The notes: generated from the sequence alone by a model not told the origin. DNA of 64,000 bases from Heliorestis convoluta (GCF_009649955.1 NZ_CP045875.1:186001-250000), one strand, 5' to 3'; positions 43,673-55,528 are shown, counted from the first letter of the stretch. Made by a program: numbers and translations.

Positions 43673-43774
43673 ATGAATCGTCGCCGTCGTGTTCTTTCTG
43701 TTACCTTGAGACCTGGTGATGTACTATCTGTGCGTTGCGGTCGTCGTCGCAGAATCGCCACTACAACTGTATAG
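43673..43774 (+). CDS. Arginine-rich 33-residue peptide
   Basis: ATG with an AAAAGGGGGGGGG site upstream and its own terminator downstream. The product begins MNRRRRVLSVTLRPGDVLS and ends CGRRRRIATTTV: two RRRR blocks around a short beta-like core. Ten of 33 residues are arginine. A nucleic-acid-binding or spore-core role is conceivable but not shown. The isolated gene with clear signals argues that it is real. Confidence 0.6.
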   Translation: MNRRRRVLSVTLRPGDVLSVRCGRRRRIATTTV

Positions 43775-44098
43775 TTTCTTTTCATTTCACCAAGAGGGTA
43801 CGTAGTAACGTGCCCTTTTTTTTATGCTTTGAGGGCTACCTCTTATCTACAAAAAAACCCTTCCCTTTCCCTTGCTTGCTGAGAGCACTTGTAAAATTTC
43901 CAAATGCCATCCAGTTTGCAGAAACAACAGAGCATGGCAAAAAAGTAGAAATTACTATAGATTGAGAGAAGGCGGATAAGATATAAAAAGTATTAGCACA
44001 GCTATTGCGATGACTCGAGAAAGTACATTACAATCGTATATGTAACAATAAAGACCCTTGGTATAAGTAGTTGATGACAATTACAAGGGGGAACACCA
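43775..44098. other. Gap with terminator before the CoA-transferase
   Basis: 324 bases. It holds the terminator at 43796-43823. The rest has no supported gene. CAAGGGGG at about 44086 is the ribosome-binding site of the next gene. Confidence 0.45.
43796..43823 (+). terminator. Rho-independent terminator
   Basis: Stem GGGTACGT (43796-43803) with ACGTGCCC (43808-43815; one G-T), 4-nt loop, then eight Ts. Confidence 0.88.
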
Positions 44099-45436
44099 AT
44101 GAACTTGCAAGAAAAATACAGCTCTAAAATCATTTCAGCTGAAGCAGCGGCCCAAATGGTCCAATCGGGAGACTGGATAGAATACGGTTTTTGCACCACA
44201 GCACCTAGAGCTTTTGACGAAGCCCTGGCCAAGCGCACAGGCGAATTATCCGATGTAGATATTCGCGTCGGTGTATCGGTCTATCCACCAGCTGTTGTAG
44301 CTGCTGATCCGGATGGTAAAGTTTTCACCTTCAATTCTTGGCACTACAGCGGCCTCGATCGACGCCTCAGTGCCAGCGGACCTGTATTCTACAACCCTAT
44401 GAAATTCTCAGAATTGCCACGCTATGTCTTGGAAAATACACCTACTGACGTTTTTGTCGTACAAGTTGCACCCATGGACAAATTTGGCTTTTTCAGCTTT
44501 GGTGGCAATGCCAGTCATCACTATGGCGTCATCGAAAGAGCCAAAAAAATCATCGTAGAAGTGAATGAACAAATGCCACGAGTCCATGGTGGTCATGGTC
44601 ACGGCATTCACATTGATGAAGTCGATTACATCATCGAAGGTGCCAGCCTGCCTTTAACAGAACTTCATCCGGCCCAGGTCAGCGATGTTGATCAGACCAT
44701 CGCAAGAAGAGTGATGGCAGAGATGCGCGATGGCGATTGCATTCAGCTAGGCATCGGAGGCATGCCCAATGCCCTAGGGAGCATGATTGCCCAATCAGAC
44801 TTAAAAGACCTAGGCGGCCACACGGAAATGATCAGTGAAAGCTTTGTAGATATGTTCCTCTCTGGCGTTATGAATGGTCGACGCAAAAACATCGACAAAG
44901 GCCGCATTGCTTACACTTTCGCTTTAGGCACGAAAAAACTCTACGACTTTCTCGATGACAACCCCTTTTGTGCCAATTACCCAGTAGACTATACCAACTC
45001 CGCTTCTGTCGCCGCCTCCATTGACAACCTTGTTACTATCAACAACGCCGTCGAAATCGATCTCTTTGGACAGGTCTGCTCCGAATCGGCAGGCATTCGC
45101 AACATCAGTGGCTCCGGTGGGCAGCTTGACTTTGTCATTGCAGGGTACCTCTCCAAAGGCGGTCGAAGCTTTATCTGCCTTTCTTCTTGCTACAAAGACA
45201 AAGCCGGTCAATTGCACTCTCGCCTTGTGCCGACCATCACGCCCGGTGGCATCATCACCGATCCCAGAGCAACAACCATGTATGTAGTCACTGAATACGG
45301 CATGTTCAACTGCAAAGGCATGAGCACCTGGCAGCGAGCAGAGGGGCTCATCAACATCGCCCATCCAGACTTCCGAGAAGAACTGATCGCCCAAGCTGAA
45401 GCCATGAAAATCTGGAAAAGAAGCAACAAGAGATAA
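44099..45436 (+). CDS. Acetyl-CoA hydrolase/CoA-transferase (butyryl- or succinyl-CoA:acetate type)
   Basis: 445 residues. The family core is clear: YPPAVVAADPDG early, GIGGMPNALGSM, and the catalytic glutamate region QVCSESAGIRNISGSGGQLDF, followed by PTITPGGIITDPRATTMYV. These enzymes move CoA between acyl groups and acetate, conserving the thioester bond. The closest types by motif are butyryl-CoA:acetate and 4-hydroxybutyrate CoA-transferases; the exact substrate cannot be told. ATG with CAAGGGGG upstream. Stands alone. Confidence 0.85.
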   Translation: MNLQEKYSSKIISAEAAAQMVQSGDWIEYGFCTTAPRAFDEALAKRTGELSDVDIRVGVSVYPPAVVAADPDGKVFTFNSWHYSGLDRRLSASGPVFYNPMKFSELPRYVLENTPTDVFVVQVAPMDKFGFFSFGGNASHHYGVIERAKKIIVEVNEQMPRVHGGHGHGIHIDEVDYIIEGASLPLTELHPAQVSDVDQTIARRVMAEMRDGDCIQLGIGGMPNALGSMIAQSDLKDLGGHTEMISESFVDMFLSGVMNGRRKNIDKGRIAYTFALGTKKLYDFLDDNPFCANYPVDYTNSASVAASIDNLVTINNAVEIDLFGQVCSESAGIRNISGSGGQLDFVIAGYLSKGGRSFICLSSCYKDKAGQLHSRLVPTITPGGIITDPRATTMYVVTEYGMFNCKGMSTWQRAEGLINIAHPDFREELIAQAEAMKIWKRSNKR

Positions 45437-45502
45437 AAATTTCCAAGAATCTAGTATAAAACCTCCCAAAAGTTCAAATCATATGCTTGGGAGGTGATAG
45501 GG

Positions 45503-45634
45503 GTGGATAAAGCCCAGAAAAAGGCCCTCAAAAATCAGTACAAAGCAAAGATGTCTGGTGATGTTGAAGCAGGTAAAGAACTAACACCTGTGCCAGGAGA
45601 CTTGCAATGTGCTGACATGCCCAAAGATAAGTAA
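45503..45634 (+). CDS. Small hypothetical protein (43 aa)
   Basis: GTG with GGGAGGTGAT upstream. The product starts MDKAQKKALKNQYKAKMSGD and ends CADMPKDK. It is basic at first and has no known domain. The strong ribosome-binding site supports it, although there is no other evidence. Confidence 0.5.
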   Translation: MDKAQKKALKNQYKAKMSGDVEAGKELTPVPGDLQCADMPKDK

Positions 45635-45708
45635 CCTCTTAACGTAGCACTGCACAGTATAAACGTAGAACTAAAGTATAAATCATTATAGTTTCCCTGA
45701 CTGTATAA

Positions 45709-45745
45709 GAAAAAGAGTCGCCCACTTGTGGCGGCTCTTTTTCCT
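45709..45745 (+). terminator. Rho-independent terminator
   Basis: Stem GAAAAAGAGTCGCC (45709-45722) with GGCGGCTCTTTTTC (45730-45743), one G-T pair. Confidence 0.88.
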
Positions 45746-45851
45746 TGCAGCCCAAGTCTATCCATAGCTGGATAGAAAGGTTGGGTTACAGGATTGCAGA
45801 AGCTGTGGTAAAATCTTCATAAGAAGATTACATAACTGAGGTGTTGAAGAT

Positions 45852-46634
45852 ATGGATATAGCATTGCTCCTGGGCTTAGCTTTGGGTATATTCTCTGTCG
45901 TAGGCGGTATGGTAGCGAAAGGTGCCAGCCTTGCTGTTCTTATCAACCCTGCCGCTATCATTATCATCTTCGTTGGAACTTTTGCGGCTCTGTTGAACTC
46001 TTTCCCTATGAAAGAAATCAAAAAAATACCCGCTCTATTTGGTGTTCTCTTTAAGGAACAAAAGCTGTCAGAACCCGTTGTCATCATTGAACAAATGACC
46101 GAAATGGCCCAGCAAGCTCGAAGAGAAGGTCTACTTTCTTTGGAAGCATCGATTGATAGCCTGAACGAACCCTTCTTAAAGACAGGGATTCGCCTTATCG
46201 TAGACGGGCAAGGCGAAGAATTTGTACGAGAACTTCTAGAAGCAGATATAGAAGCCATGGAAGAAAGGCATCGTGCAGGTGCACAAATCTTTACTTCAGC
46301 TGGTACATACGCTCCCACGCTTGGCGTTCTTGGCGCCGTCATCGGTCTTATTGGCGCACTGGGTAACTTAGAAGATGTCAACGCTCTTGGTAACATGATT
46401 GCCGCTGCCTTCGTCGCCACCCTCTTTGGTATCTTCACGGGCTATGTTATTGGTCACCCTTTTGCTACGAAGCTCAAAAGAAAATCACAGGAAGAAGTAA
46501 AGTTAAAAACCATGATGCTCGAAGGCATTCTTTCCATACAGGTTGGCAGCAGTCCCGTACAGATTCGAGAAAAAATGATGATTTATTTAACCCAAGCTGA
46601 ACGAGAAAGGATGGACAAGGAAGGGACTGAATAA
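45852..46634 (+). CDS. motA: Flagellar motor stator protein MotA
   Basis: 260 residues with four membrane segments (about 3-22, 32-50, 150-170, 180-200). Characteristic are the cytoplasmic loop with RREGLLSLE and the TYAPTLGVLGAVIGLIGAL segment of the MotA/TolQ family, and the late GIFTGYVIGHPFATKLK. MotA forms with MotB the ion-driven stator of the flagellar motor. Its stop overlaps the motB start (TAATG). No other flagellar gene is in the window. Confidence 0.93.
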   Translation: MDIALLLGLALGIFSVVGGMVAKGASLAVLINPAAIIIIFVGTFAALLNSFPMKEIKKIPALFGVLFKEQKLSEPVVIIEQMTEMAQQARREGLLSLEASIDSLNEPFLKTGIRLIVDGQGEEFVRELLEADIEAMEERHRAGAQIFTSAGTYAPTLGVLGAVIGLIGALGNLEDVNALGNMIAAAFVATLFGIFTGYVIGHPFATKLKRKSQEEVKLKTMMLEGILSIQVGSSPVQIREKMMIYLTQAERERMDKEGTE

Positions 46635-47428
46635 TGGCTAAGAAAAAAAAACATCATCACGAAGAACATGTTGATGAGAGTTGGCTGATTCCGTATGCTG
46701 ATATACTGACACTCCTCTTAGCCCTTTTCATCGTTATGTTCGCCACAGCCCAAGTAGATCAGCAACGGTTTGAAGCAGTCAGGCAAGCTCTAGAGACGGT
46801 CTTCAAAGGCGGAACCGGAATCATGATGAACCCTAGTATGCAAGAGACCGAAGGAACGAGTGACGAAATGCAAGATAGTAACGTCACCGAGTCTTTTCAA
46901 GAAGCTAGAAGCTTTGACGATCTCAAAGAAAAAATTGACCGACTCATTGACGAACAAGGATTGTCCAACGAAATCTATTCGGGCATCTTTGCCGAAGGAC
47001 TTCAAATCTCCTTTCGCGACGCAGCGCTCTTTGACTCCGGTCGAGCCAACCTGCGAGCCGAAGCCTTGTCCATTCTCAATGAGCTGTCTATCCTCTTAGA
47101 AAACATCGACAACGAGATTCGGGTTGCCGGTCACACCGATAATTTGCCGATTAACACACCAGAATTTCCTTCTAACTGGGATTTAAGCGCAAAGCGTTCG
47201 TTGAATGTTATGAAGTACATTCTGAACAATCCTAACTTAGATCCGGCGCGCTTTACCGCCGTTGGCTACAGCGAATACAGGCCCATCGCGACGAACAGCA
47301 CGCCGGAAGGGAGAGCACAGAATCGCAGAGTAGAAGTTCTCATCATTCGCCAATTCGAAGAAACTACAGGATTAAGCCCATCGAACACATCGACAGAAAG
47401 GGCTCCGATTCGATTTGTTGACAGTTAG
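46634..47428 (+). CDS. motB: Flagellar motor stator protein MotB
   Basis: 264 residues. A lysine/histidine-rich cytoplasmic start leads into one membrane segment with the ion-binding aspartate in SWLIPYADILTLLLALFIV, then a linker and a C-terminal OmpA-like peptidoglycan-binding domain (VAGHTDNLPINTPEFPSNWD, later RAQNRRVEVLI). The protein anchors the stator in the wall. Translation is probably coupled with motA through the 1-base overlap. Confidence 0.93.
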   Translation: MAKKKKHHHEEHVDESWLIPYADILTLLLALFIVMFATAQVDQQRFEAVRQALETVFKGGTGIMMNPSMQETEGTSDEMQDSNVTESFQEARSFDDLKEKIDRLIDEQGLSNEIYSGIFAEGLQISFRDAALFDSGRANLRAEALSILNELSILLENIDNEIRVAGHTDNLPINTPEFPSNWDLSAKRSLNVMKYILNNPNLDPARFTAVGYSEYRPIATNSTPEGRAQNRRVEVLIIRQFEETTGLSPSNTSTERAPIRFVDS

Positions 47429-47471
47429 AGTCTGTCGAATAAGAGAGCATCACAAAAGTCCATCAAAGTTA

Positions 47472-47501
47472 TTGACACGAAGAGGCAAATTTGACTATAC
47501 T
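47472..47501 (+). promoter_or_regulatory. Sigma-A promoter of the ilv-leu operon
   Basis: TTGACA (47472-47477), 18-base spacer, TATACT (47496-47501). It lies just before the T-box leader. Confidence 0.8.
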
Positions 47502-47507
47502 AAGGGT

Positions 47508-47838
47508 CAAAGTACATTTGCAAAACAACGACAATGACGGGTGCCAATACATCGAAGTCCCTTAGTTACAGAGAGCCGGAGTAGCTGCAAACCGGTACTA
47601 ATACGTCGATGTTGTCTCTCCCTTGAGTCGCTCGCCCAACGGCCACATAAAGCCCAGTAGGTGGAGCCGGATGGAATGCCAAGCAGGCATAAGCGTCCGT
47701 TATCATGCTCACTCGGTGAAAGCCATTCACCGTGCAAGGGGTTGTCTTTTAAAAAAGGCAACAAACAGGGTGGTACCGCGGGAAAATCCTCTCGTCCCTG
47801 ACAGGCTTTTTTACCTGTCCGGACGAGAGGTTTTTGTA
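47508..47838 (+). promoter_or_regulatory. T-box leader of the branched-chain amino acid operon
   Basis: The diagnostic AGGGTGGTACCGCG lies at 47767-47780. It is followed by the terminator stem CCTCTCGTCC (47788-47797) / GGACGAGAGG (47821-47830) and TTTTT, with a smaller GACAGG/CCTGTC hairpin inside. Stem I spans roughly 47535-47640 (ACATCGA pairs with TCGATGT; GGGTG with CGCCC) and its specifier loop holds a CTC (Leu) triplet, although GTC overlaps nearby and the codon is not certain. Uncharged tRNA would stabilise the antiterminator and turn on the ten genes that follow. Confidence 0.93.
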
Positions 47839-47873
47839 TATACAGAGATATTAAGAAGGAGAGAAAATACAAG

Positions 47874-48758
47874 ATGAGCCTCCTCATTTACCTTGACGGT
47901 GAATTTGTACAAGAAGATCAGGCGAAAGTATCGGTATTCGATCATGGCTATCTTTATGGCGATGGCATCTTTGAAGGAATTCGTGCCTACAACGGTCGCG
48001 TCTTCAAGCTAAAAGAACATATTGATCGCCTTTATGACTCTGCCAAGGCTATCAACATGACCATTCCACTGAATGCAGACGAGATGACTGAAGTGGTTCT
48101 TGAATCCCTTCGACGCAACAACCTGCGCGATGGCTACATCCGACTGGTCGTATCAAGAGGCAAGGGCGATCTCGGCCTAGACCCACGGAAGTGTCCCAAA
48201 GCCTCCGTTCTCTGTATAGCAGCTGCCATTACACTATATCCCAAAGAGTGCTATGAAAATGGACTAGATGTCATCACCGTGGCTACTCGACGGAATATAC
48301 CCGAAGCGCTGAACCCTCGCATCAAGTCTCTTAATTATCTGAATAACATTTTAGCCAAAATAGAAGCAGCCCGCGCCGGCGTCTTAGAAGCAATTATGCT
48401 CAATCAAGAAGGATATGTCGCCGAGTGTACGGGAGACAATATTTTTATCGTCAAAAATGGTCGTCTCATCACACCACCGCCACACGTGGGCATTTTAGAA
48501 GGCATTACACGGAACTGCGTTATGGAATTAGCTCGTCAGCGTGACATTGAAGTAAAAGAACAAGTTTTTGCTCGCTATGACGTCTACACAGCCGATGAAG
48601 TCTTCCTCACGGGTACAGCAGCAGAAGTCATTCCTGTCGTCACCGTTGACGGTCGCACCATTGGCAACGGTCAGCCAGGGCCTATGACCAAAGCGCTCAC
48701 TGGAGACTTTCATCAGTTGACGCAATCAGAAGCAGCTGGAGCAGCTATCAATCCATAA
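47874..48758 (+). CDS. ilvE: Branched-chain amino acid aminotransferase
   Basis: 294 residues, fold-type IV PLP enzyme. Key points: [20 protein letters not shown] near the start, the PLP lysine in [12 protein letters not shown], and the C-terminal phosphate-binding [11 protein letters not shown]. It makes the last, reversible step to leucine, isoleucine and valine. First gene after the T-box. Confidence 0.94.
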   Translation: MSLLIYLDGEFVQEDQAKVSVFDHGYLYGDGIFEGIRAYNGRVFKLKEHIDRLYDSAKAINMTIPLNADEMTEVVLESLRRNNLRDGYIRLVVSRGKGDLGLDPRKCPKASVLCIAAAITLYPKECYENGLDVITVATRRNIPEALNPRIKSLNYLNNILAKIEAARAGVLEAIMLNQEGYVAECTGDNIFIVKNGRLITPPPHVGILEGITRNCVMELARQRDIEVKEQVFARYDVYTADEVFLTGTAAEVIPVVTVDGRTIGNGQPGPMTKALTGDFHQLTQSEAAGAAINP

Positions 48759-48820
48759 AAAAATTGCAATATAATTGCCAAATAAGGCAAAGCATGAAAT
48801 AGACAAGTGAGGAGATCACC

Positions 48821-50494
48821 GTGGAAAAGCATAAAGGGCGGAGCCACGCCGTAACCCATGGCGTAGAAAAAGCACCCCATCGATCGCTCTTTCGAGCACT
48901 CGGACTGACCCAAGAAGAACTGTCTCGCCCCATGATCGGTATCGTCAACGCCCAGAACGATGTCGTTCCTGGTCACATGCACCTTGATACGATTGCAGAT
49001 GCAGTCAAAGCAGGCGTACGTATGGCCGGCGGAACACCGCTTGCCTTTCCTGTGATCGCGGTCTGTGACGGCATCGCCATGAATCATATTGGCATGAAGT
49101 ACTCCCTCGCTTCTCGAGAAATCATCGCCGATTCCATCGAGATTATGACCATGGCCCATGGCTTTGACGCCCTTGTCTTCATACCAAGCTGTGACAAAGT
49201 CGTTCCAGGTATGTTGATGGCAGCAGCTAGGCTGAACATTCCTTCCATCTTCATCAGTGGCGGACCGATGCTAGCAGGACGTTTCCAAGGTAGAAAAGTT
49301 TCACTTACTACCGTCTTTGAAGGCGTTGGTGCTCACAAAGCTGGCAAAATGACCGACGAAGAACTACAAGAACTAGAAGACAAAGCTTGTCCTACCTGTG
49401 GTTCTTGCTCTGGTATGTTTACAGCCAACTCCATGAATTGCCTTACCGAAGCACTGGGCGTGGCATTGCCAGGCAACGGAACCATTCCAGCCGTTTATTC
49501 AGCTCGACTGCGCTTGGCCAAAGAAAGTGGCATGAAAATCATGGAGTTACTGGAAAAAGACATCAAGGCATTAGATATCATGACAGAGAAAGCCTTTGAA
49601 AACGCCCTAACTGTTGATATGGCCTTAGGCTGTTCTACCAATACACTGTTGCATCTACCAGCCATTGCTCATGAAGCAGGCGTTGAACTTAATCTTGACC
49701 TCGTTAACGAAGTCAGTGCCCGAACACCCCACCTTTGCAAACTAGCACCAGCAGGCGATCAGCACATTGAAGATCTCGATAGTGCTGGTGGCATTCCTGC
49801 GGTGATGAATGTGCTCCATCAACAAGGATTGATCGACGGCTCTTTGCGCAATGTTACCGGTGGCACTGTTGCTGAAACGATTGCCAATGCTCCTAACTTC
49901 GATCCAGAAGTTCTTCGCCCGATCGAAAAGGCCTACAGTCCCACAGGCGGTTTAGCCGTTCTACGCGGTAACATCGCTCCCGATGGTGCGGTTGTCAAAA
50001 AAGGTGCCGTAGCACCAGAAATGATGAATCACCAAGGACCAGCCCGCGTATTCAATGGGGAAGAAGAAGCTGTGGAGGCCATCTTAGGCGGCAAGATACA
50101 TCCTGGTGATGTTATCGTCATTCTGTACGAAGGTCCTAAAGGCGGTCCAGGTATGCGCGAGATGCTTACACCTACAGCTGCCATTGCCGGCATGGGCTTA
50201 GACAAAGAAGTAGCCTTGATCACAGATGGGCGCTTCTCTGGTGCTACCCGCGGAGCCTCCATTGGTCACGTCTCCCCGGAAGCAGCCGAAGGCGGCCCCA
50301 TCGGCCTCGTTCAAGAAGGCGACCTTATCACTATAGATATAGAAAAAGGCAAGCTTCAGCTTGAAGTGGCAGAAGAAGAACTGGCTCAAAGACAAAAGCA
50401 ATGGCAAAAGCCAGAAAGTAAGATTACCAAAGGATACATGTCTCGTTATGCACAGAAAGTGCTTTCAGCCTCAACAGGCGCTCGCATGAGGTAA
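48821..50494 (+). CDS. ilvD: Dihydroxy-acid dehydratase
   Basis: 557 residues, GTG start behind GAGGAG. The iron-sulfur cysteines are in [10 protein letters not shown] and [36 protein letters not shown] and the [19 protein letters not shown] element complete the IlvD signature. It dehydrates the dihydroxy acids to the keto acids of the valine and isoleucine paths. Confidence 0.96.
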   Translation: MEKHKGRSHAVTHGVEKAPHRSLFRALGLTQEELSRPMIGIVNAQNDVVPGHMHLDTIADAVKAGVRMAGGTPLAFPVIAVCDGIAMNHIGMKYSLASREIIADSIEIMTMAHGFDALVFIPSCDKVVPGMLMAAARLNIPSIFISGGPMLAGRFQGRKVSLTTVFEGVGAHKAGKMTDEELQELEDKACPTCGSCSGMFTANSMNCLTEALGVALPGNGTIPAVYSARLRLAKESGMKIMELLEKDIKALDIMTEKAFENALTVDMALGCSTNTLLHLPAIAHEAGVELNLDLVNEVSARTPHLCKLAPAGDQHIEDLDSAGGIPAVMNVLHQQGLIDGSLRNVTGGTVAETIANAPNFDPEVLRPIEKAYSPTGGLAVLRGNIAPDGAVVKKGAVAPEMMNHQGPARVFNGEEEAVEAILGGKIHPGDVIVILYEGPKGGPGMREMLTPTAAIAGMGLDKEVALITDGRFSGATRGASIGHVSPEAAEGGPIGLVQEGDLITIDIEKGKLQLEVAEEELAQRQKQWQKPESKITKGYMSRYAQKVLSASTGARMR

Positions 50495-50522
50495 AGGTAA
50501 GCAGGGGAGGAGGTAGAAGCCG

Positions 50523-51002
50523 ATGCGGCACACTCTATCGGTTTTGGTGGAGAACAAGCCCGGGATACTTACACGCGTCGCAGGATTATTTGCCCGTCGT
50601 GGCTACAACATCGAAAGTCTCGCAGTCGGTGAAACAGAAAATTCCTCCATATCTCGCATGACCATCGTCGTTGACGGAGACGGGAAAATCATCGAACAGG
50701 TAACGAAGCAACTGCACAAGCTTGTCGACGTATTAAAGATCCAAGACATTACCAACGACCCTTCTGTTGACAGAGAGCTTGTACTAATAAAGGTAAATGC
50801 TGATGCTAGCACGCGCGGCGAAATCATGCAAATCGTAGAAATCTTTCGAGCCCATATCGTTGATCTCAGTCGCAACTCCCTGATCATTGAAATCACAGGT
50901 GATCAGAACAAAATTGAAGCCATCTGTACGGCTTTACGGCCCTTTGGAGTGCGCGAACTCACCCGGACCGGCCGTATCTCCATGATGCGTGGAAGCAAGT
51001 AA
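50523..51002 (+). CDS. ilvN: Acetolactate synthase small (regulatory) subunit
   Basis: 159 residues with an N-terminal ACT domain (LSVLVENKPGILTRVAGLFA, then RRGYNIESLAVG) and a C-terminal ALS-type domain. It activates the large subunit and gives feedback inhibition by valine. Unusually it lies before ilvC, and the large subunit gene ilvB comes after ilvC. The 158-base gap to ilvC holds a CCACAGA/TCTGTGG hairpin. Confidence 0.94.
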   Translation: MRHTLSVLVENKPGILTRVAGLFARRGYNIESLAVGETENSSISRMTIVVDGDGKIIEQVTKQLHKLVDVLKIQDITNDPSVDRELVLIKVNADASTRGEIMQIVEIFRAHIVDLSRNSLIIEITGDQNKIEAICTALRPFGVRELTRTGRISMMRGSK

Positions 51003-51157
51003 CTCGCAATGCTTAAAAGAAAGACACTCCACAGATGAAACAGAGTGAATCATTTATCCTATAAAAAATTCCTCTGTACTCACTGTGTCTCTGTGGTTTT
51101 CTTACAATAAATACCTACCCAAAAAAGATACAAAAAGAATAATCGGAGGCGCATTAG

Positions 51158-52156
<999 letters not shown>

Positions 52157-52223
52157 AGCCACCTACCAAATAAAAGGCCCCACCTACAAGGGGCCTTCCC
52201 TGTATCAACAGGGTGGGAAGAAA

Positions 52224-53906
52224 ATGGGGGGATTGGAAATGGAAATGAACGGAGCCCAGGCACTGCTTAAAAGCCTGGAGGCAAAAGGTGCTACAGTAAT
52301 ATTTGGCTATCCCGGAGGCGCCGTTTTACCTATCTATGACGCCTTACTGGACTCTTCCATCCGGCACATCCTTGTAAGAAACGAACAAGGCGCTGCCCAT
52401 GCCGCTAGTGGCTTTGCCAGATCAACAGGCCAGCCGGGGATTTGTCTGGCCACATCAGGTCCAGGCGCCACCAATCTCGTCACAGGCATTGCCACCGCAT
52501 ACATGGACTCCATACCCCTCATTGCTATCACGGGACAGGTCCCCTCATCCATGATCGGAACCGATGCTTTTCAAGAAGTAGATATTACCGGCATTACCAT
52601 GCCGATAACCAAACACAGTTACTTGGTCAAAGACGTTAACGACATTCCAAAGATTGTAGGAGAAGCATTCCATATTGCTTCCACAGGTCGTCCGGGACCT
52701 GTTCTGATCGACATTCCCAAAGACGTCTTACAAGCAACTTGTAATACTTCCATCGAAAAAGTAGAAATCGATCTGCCCGGGTACCGCCCAACCGTCAAAG
52801 GACACAAATCACAGATCAAAAATGCAGCCAAGATGATAGAAGAAGCAGAGCGACCTGTTATCATGGTTGGTGGCGGCGTCATACACGCCAAAGCGACGGA
52901 ACAACTTTTCGAACTGGCCACCAAAGCCAACATCCCCGTTGCAACAACCCTAATGGCTGTCAGCGCTTTTCCAGAAAAGAATCCTCTTTCTCTAGGTCTT
53001 ATGGGCATGCACGGAACAGCCTATGCCAACTTAGCTGTTACCAAAGCCGATCTCGTCATTGGCATCGGTGTTCGCTTCGGCGATCGCGCCATCGGCAATC
53101 CCGATAAATTTGCCCCTGGTGCAAAGATTATCCACATCGATATCGATCCAGCTGAAATCGGCAAAAACGCTACCATTAACGTACCAATTGTCGGTGATGC
53201 TAAGTTGGTTCTTCAAGAACTGAACGAGAAAATATCTAAGCAAAAGCGGCAACCCTGGTTGGCGCAGATCGAAGAATGGAAAGAACAAAGAGGCTTGCGC
53301 TACAACGAAGAAGCCCTGACGGCGCAATATGTGATTGAGCAAGTCGGCAACATGACACGAGATCGAGCGTGGGTTCTTACCGACGTAGGACAGCACCAGA
53401 TGTGGACGGCTCTCTTTTACAAGTTCCAAAAGCCAGGAAGATTCATCACATCAGCCGGTCTCGGTTGCATGGGCTACGGCTTGCCTGCCGCGAACGGCGT
53501 ACAGACAGGTTGTCCCGATGATCTGGTTATCTTGTTCACGGGCGACGGATCCATTCAGATGATGATGCAAGAACTAGGCACTGCACGCCAAGAGAAGCTA
53601 CCCCTTAAGATTATTCTTTTTAACAATCATGCTCTTGGCATGGTGCGACAATTGCAGCACTTCTATTGTGAAAAGCGCTATTCCGGCGTTAAAATGACTT
53701 TTAATCCAGAATTTGAAGACCTAGCCCGATCTTACGGCATTGCCTACCATCGAATCACAGAAAAAGAAAAAGCCATCCATACCCTGACAGAAGCCTTGAA
53801 TGAACCGGGCATGGTTATGGTAGAAGTGATGGTAGACGAAAAGGATCTCGTCTATCCTTCTGTACTCGGGAATAAAGGTTTAGACGAAACACTATTGCAA
53901 GAATAA
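52224..53906 (+). CDS. ilvB: Acetolactate synthase large (catalytic) subunit
   Basis: 560 residues. Thiamine-diphosphate enzyme with YPGGAVLPIYDAL, the catalytic glutamate in RNEQGAAHAASGFAR and the cofactor motif GDGSIQMMMQELGTA...NN. The domains are in the usual order (Pyr, central FAD-binding, PP). It condenses two pyruvates, or pyruvate with 2-ketobutyrate. In-frame ATGs at 52239 and 52245 are also possible starts. Confidence 0.96.
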   Translation: MGGLEMEMNGAQALLKSLEAKGATVIFGYPGGAVLPIYDALLDSSIRHILVRNEQGAAHAASGFARSTGQPGICLATSGPGATNLVTGIATAYMDSIPLIAITGQVPSSMIGTDAFQEVDITGITMPITKHSYLVKDVNDIPKIVGEAFHIASTGRPGPVLIDIPKDVLQATCNTSIEKVEIDLPGYRPTVKGHKSQIKNAAKMIEEAERPVIMVGGGVIHAKATEQLFELATKANIPVATTLMAVSAFPEKNPLSLGLMGMHGTAYANLAVTKADLVIGIGVRFGDRAIGNPDKFAPGAKIIHIDIDPAEIGKNATINVPIVGDAKLVLQELNEKISKQKRQPWLAQIEEWKEQRGLRYNEEALTAQYVIEQVGNMTRDRAWVLTDVGQHQMWTALFYKFQKPGRFITSAGLGCMGYGLPAANGVQTGCPDDLVILFTGDGSIQMMMQELGTARQEKLPLKIILFNNHALGMVRQLQHFYCEKRYSGVKMTFNPEFEDLARSYGIAYHRITEKEKAIHTLTEALNEPGMVMVEVMVDEKDLVYPSVLGNKGLDETLLQE

Positions 53907-53932
53907 GGTACGAGTAAAAAAGGGGGATTCCC

Positions 53933-55483
53933 ATGTCCAAGCGAGTCGTCATTTTCGATACCACGCTGCGCGACGGCGAGCAGTCTCCAGGCGTTAGCTT
54001 AAACATCCAGGAAAAGCTGGAAATCGCCCACCAGCTGGCTCGCCTGGGCGTGGACGTAATTGAAGCTGGATTTCCCATTGCATCGCCGGGAGATTTCGAA
54101 GCTGTCAAAGCAGTAGCCGATAAAGTAAAAGGCCCTGTCATCGCTGGCCTAGCGAGAGCGAACCGCAAAGATATCGAAAAAGCAGCCGAAGCCTTACGAG
54201 GTGCCGAAAGCGCACGGATCCACACCTTTATTGCTACCTCAGATATTCACATGCAACATAAGCTGCGCATGACGCGGGAACAAGTCTTAGAAAGAGCGGT
54301 AGAAGCCGTCAAGCTTTCCAAAACCTTTACGTCTGACGTAGAATTTTCTGCCGAAGACGCTTTTCGCAGTGAAGTCGATTTTCTCTGTCAGATCTTCAGC
54401 GCAGTTATCGAAGCTGGTGCCACGACCATCAACATTCCTGACACCGTCGGCTACGCTACGCCGCAGGAATTTGGTCGATTTATCCATGACGTCATTAACG
54501 GGACGCCGAACATCAACAAAGCTGTTGTTTCTGTCCACTGCCACAACGACTTAGGCCTTGGCGTAGCCAACTCCCTCGCTGCCTTAGAAAATGGCGCTCG
54601 ACAAATCGAATGTACCATTAACGGCATTGGCGAACGAGCCGGCAACGCTTCCATGGAAGAACTTGTTATGGCTCTTTACACACGTCAAGCTTTCTATGAC
54701 CTGGACACAAGCATCAACAAAAGCGAAATTTACCGCACTTCTCGCCTCGTTTCCAACCTCACTGGCATGATCGTACAACCGAACAAAGCTATTGTGGGCA
54801 AAAATGCTTTCGCTCACGAGTCCGGTATTCATCAAGATGGTGTCTTAAAAGAGCGCACTACCTATGAGATTATGAACCCGCAAATGATCGGCATTTTTAC
54901 GAACAACATCGTCCTTGGCAAGCACTCAGGACGCCATGCCTTTCGAGAGCGCCTCAAAGAACTGGGCTATCAACTGAGCGAAGAAGAATTGGATAAAGCA
55001 TTTGGTCGCTTCAAAGCCCTTGCTGATCGCAAGAGAGACATTACTGACCACGATCTCGCTGTTATCGTAGAAGAGGAAATGCGCACCATTCCCGAAGTCT
55101 ACAGCTTAGAATACCTGCATATTAACAGCGGCACCACCCTCGTCCCAACAGCCACCATTCGACTCAGACGAGAAGACGAAGTGCTCGCAGAAGCTTCTTG
55201 TGGCGACGGACCTATCGACGCAGTCTACAAAACCATCGACAAACTAACGCAACTTCCCGTCCGCCTCGCCGCCTATAACATCAACGCCACCACAGCAGGA
55301 CAAGACTCACAAGGCGAAGTCAGCGTCAAACTCGAGTACAAAGGACGCTACCACACCGGCCGTGGCGTAGACACGGACATTCTAGTCGCCTCTGTCAAAG
55401 CCTACATCAACGCCATCAACAAGATTATTTTCGAAAAAAATCACCTAGAAACCCGTCCTTCTGAAAAAGAAAGAGCCATTTAA
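53933..55483 (+). CDS. leuA: 2-Isopropylmalate synthase
   Basis: 516 residues. The HMGL-type barrel starts [17 protein letters not shown]; metal-binding [13 protein letters not shown] and the [10 protein letters not shown] region follow, then the C-terminal LeuA regulatory domain (about 390-510), where leucine inhibits. It commits 2-ketoisovalerate to leucine. The paralogue cimA closes the operon. Confidence 0.95.
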   Translation: MSKRVVIFDTTLRDGEQSPGVSLNIQEKLEIAHQLARLGVDVIEAGFPIASPGDFEAVKAVADKVKGPVIAGLARANRKDIEKAAEALRGAESARIHTFIATSDIHMQHKLRMTREQVLERAVEAVKLSKTFTSDVEFSAEDAFRSEVDFLCQIFSAVIEAGATTINIPDTVGYATPQEFGRFIHDVINGTPNINKAVVSVHCHNDLGLGVANSLAALENGARQIECTINGIGERAGNASMEELVMALYTRQAFYDLDTSINKSEIYRTSRLVSNLTGMIVQPNKAIVGKNAFAHESGIHQDGVLKERTTYEIMNPQMIGIFTNNIVLGKHSGRHAFRERLKELGYQLSEEELDKAFGRFKALADRKRDITDHDLAVIVEEEMRTIPEVYSLEYLHINSGTTLVPTATIRLRREDEVLAEASCGDGPIDAVYKTIDKLTQLPVRLAAYNINATTAGQDSQGEVSVKLEYKGRYHTGRGVDTDILVASVKAYINAINKIIFEKNHLETRPSEKERAI

Positions 55484-55528
55484 GATAAAGCTGAACTGAG
55501 AATGCAGAGGGAATGGTGATCTTTGTAG

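Noticed and set aside
44924-45469. 181-codon minus-strand frame opposite the CoA-transferase
   Set aside because: Overlaps a real gene along its full length; no ribosome-binding site or known motif.
45758-46438. 226-codon open frame on the minus strand opposite motA
   Set aside because: It lies wholly across motA, which has clear MotA motifs; the product is serine/proline-rich without domain or ribosome-binding site.
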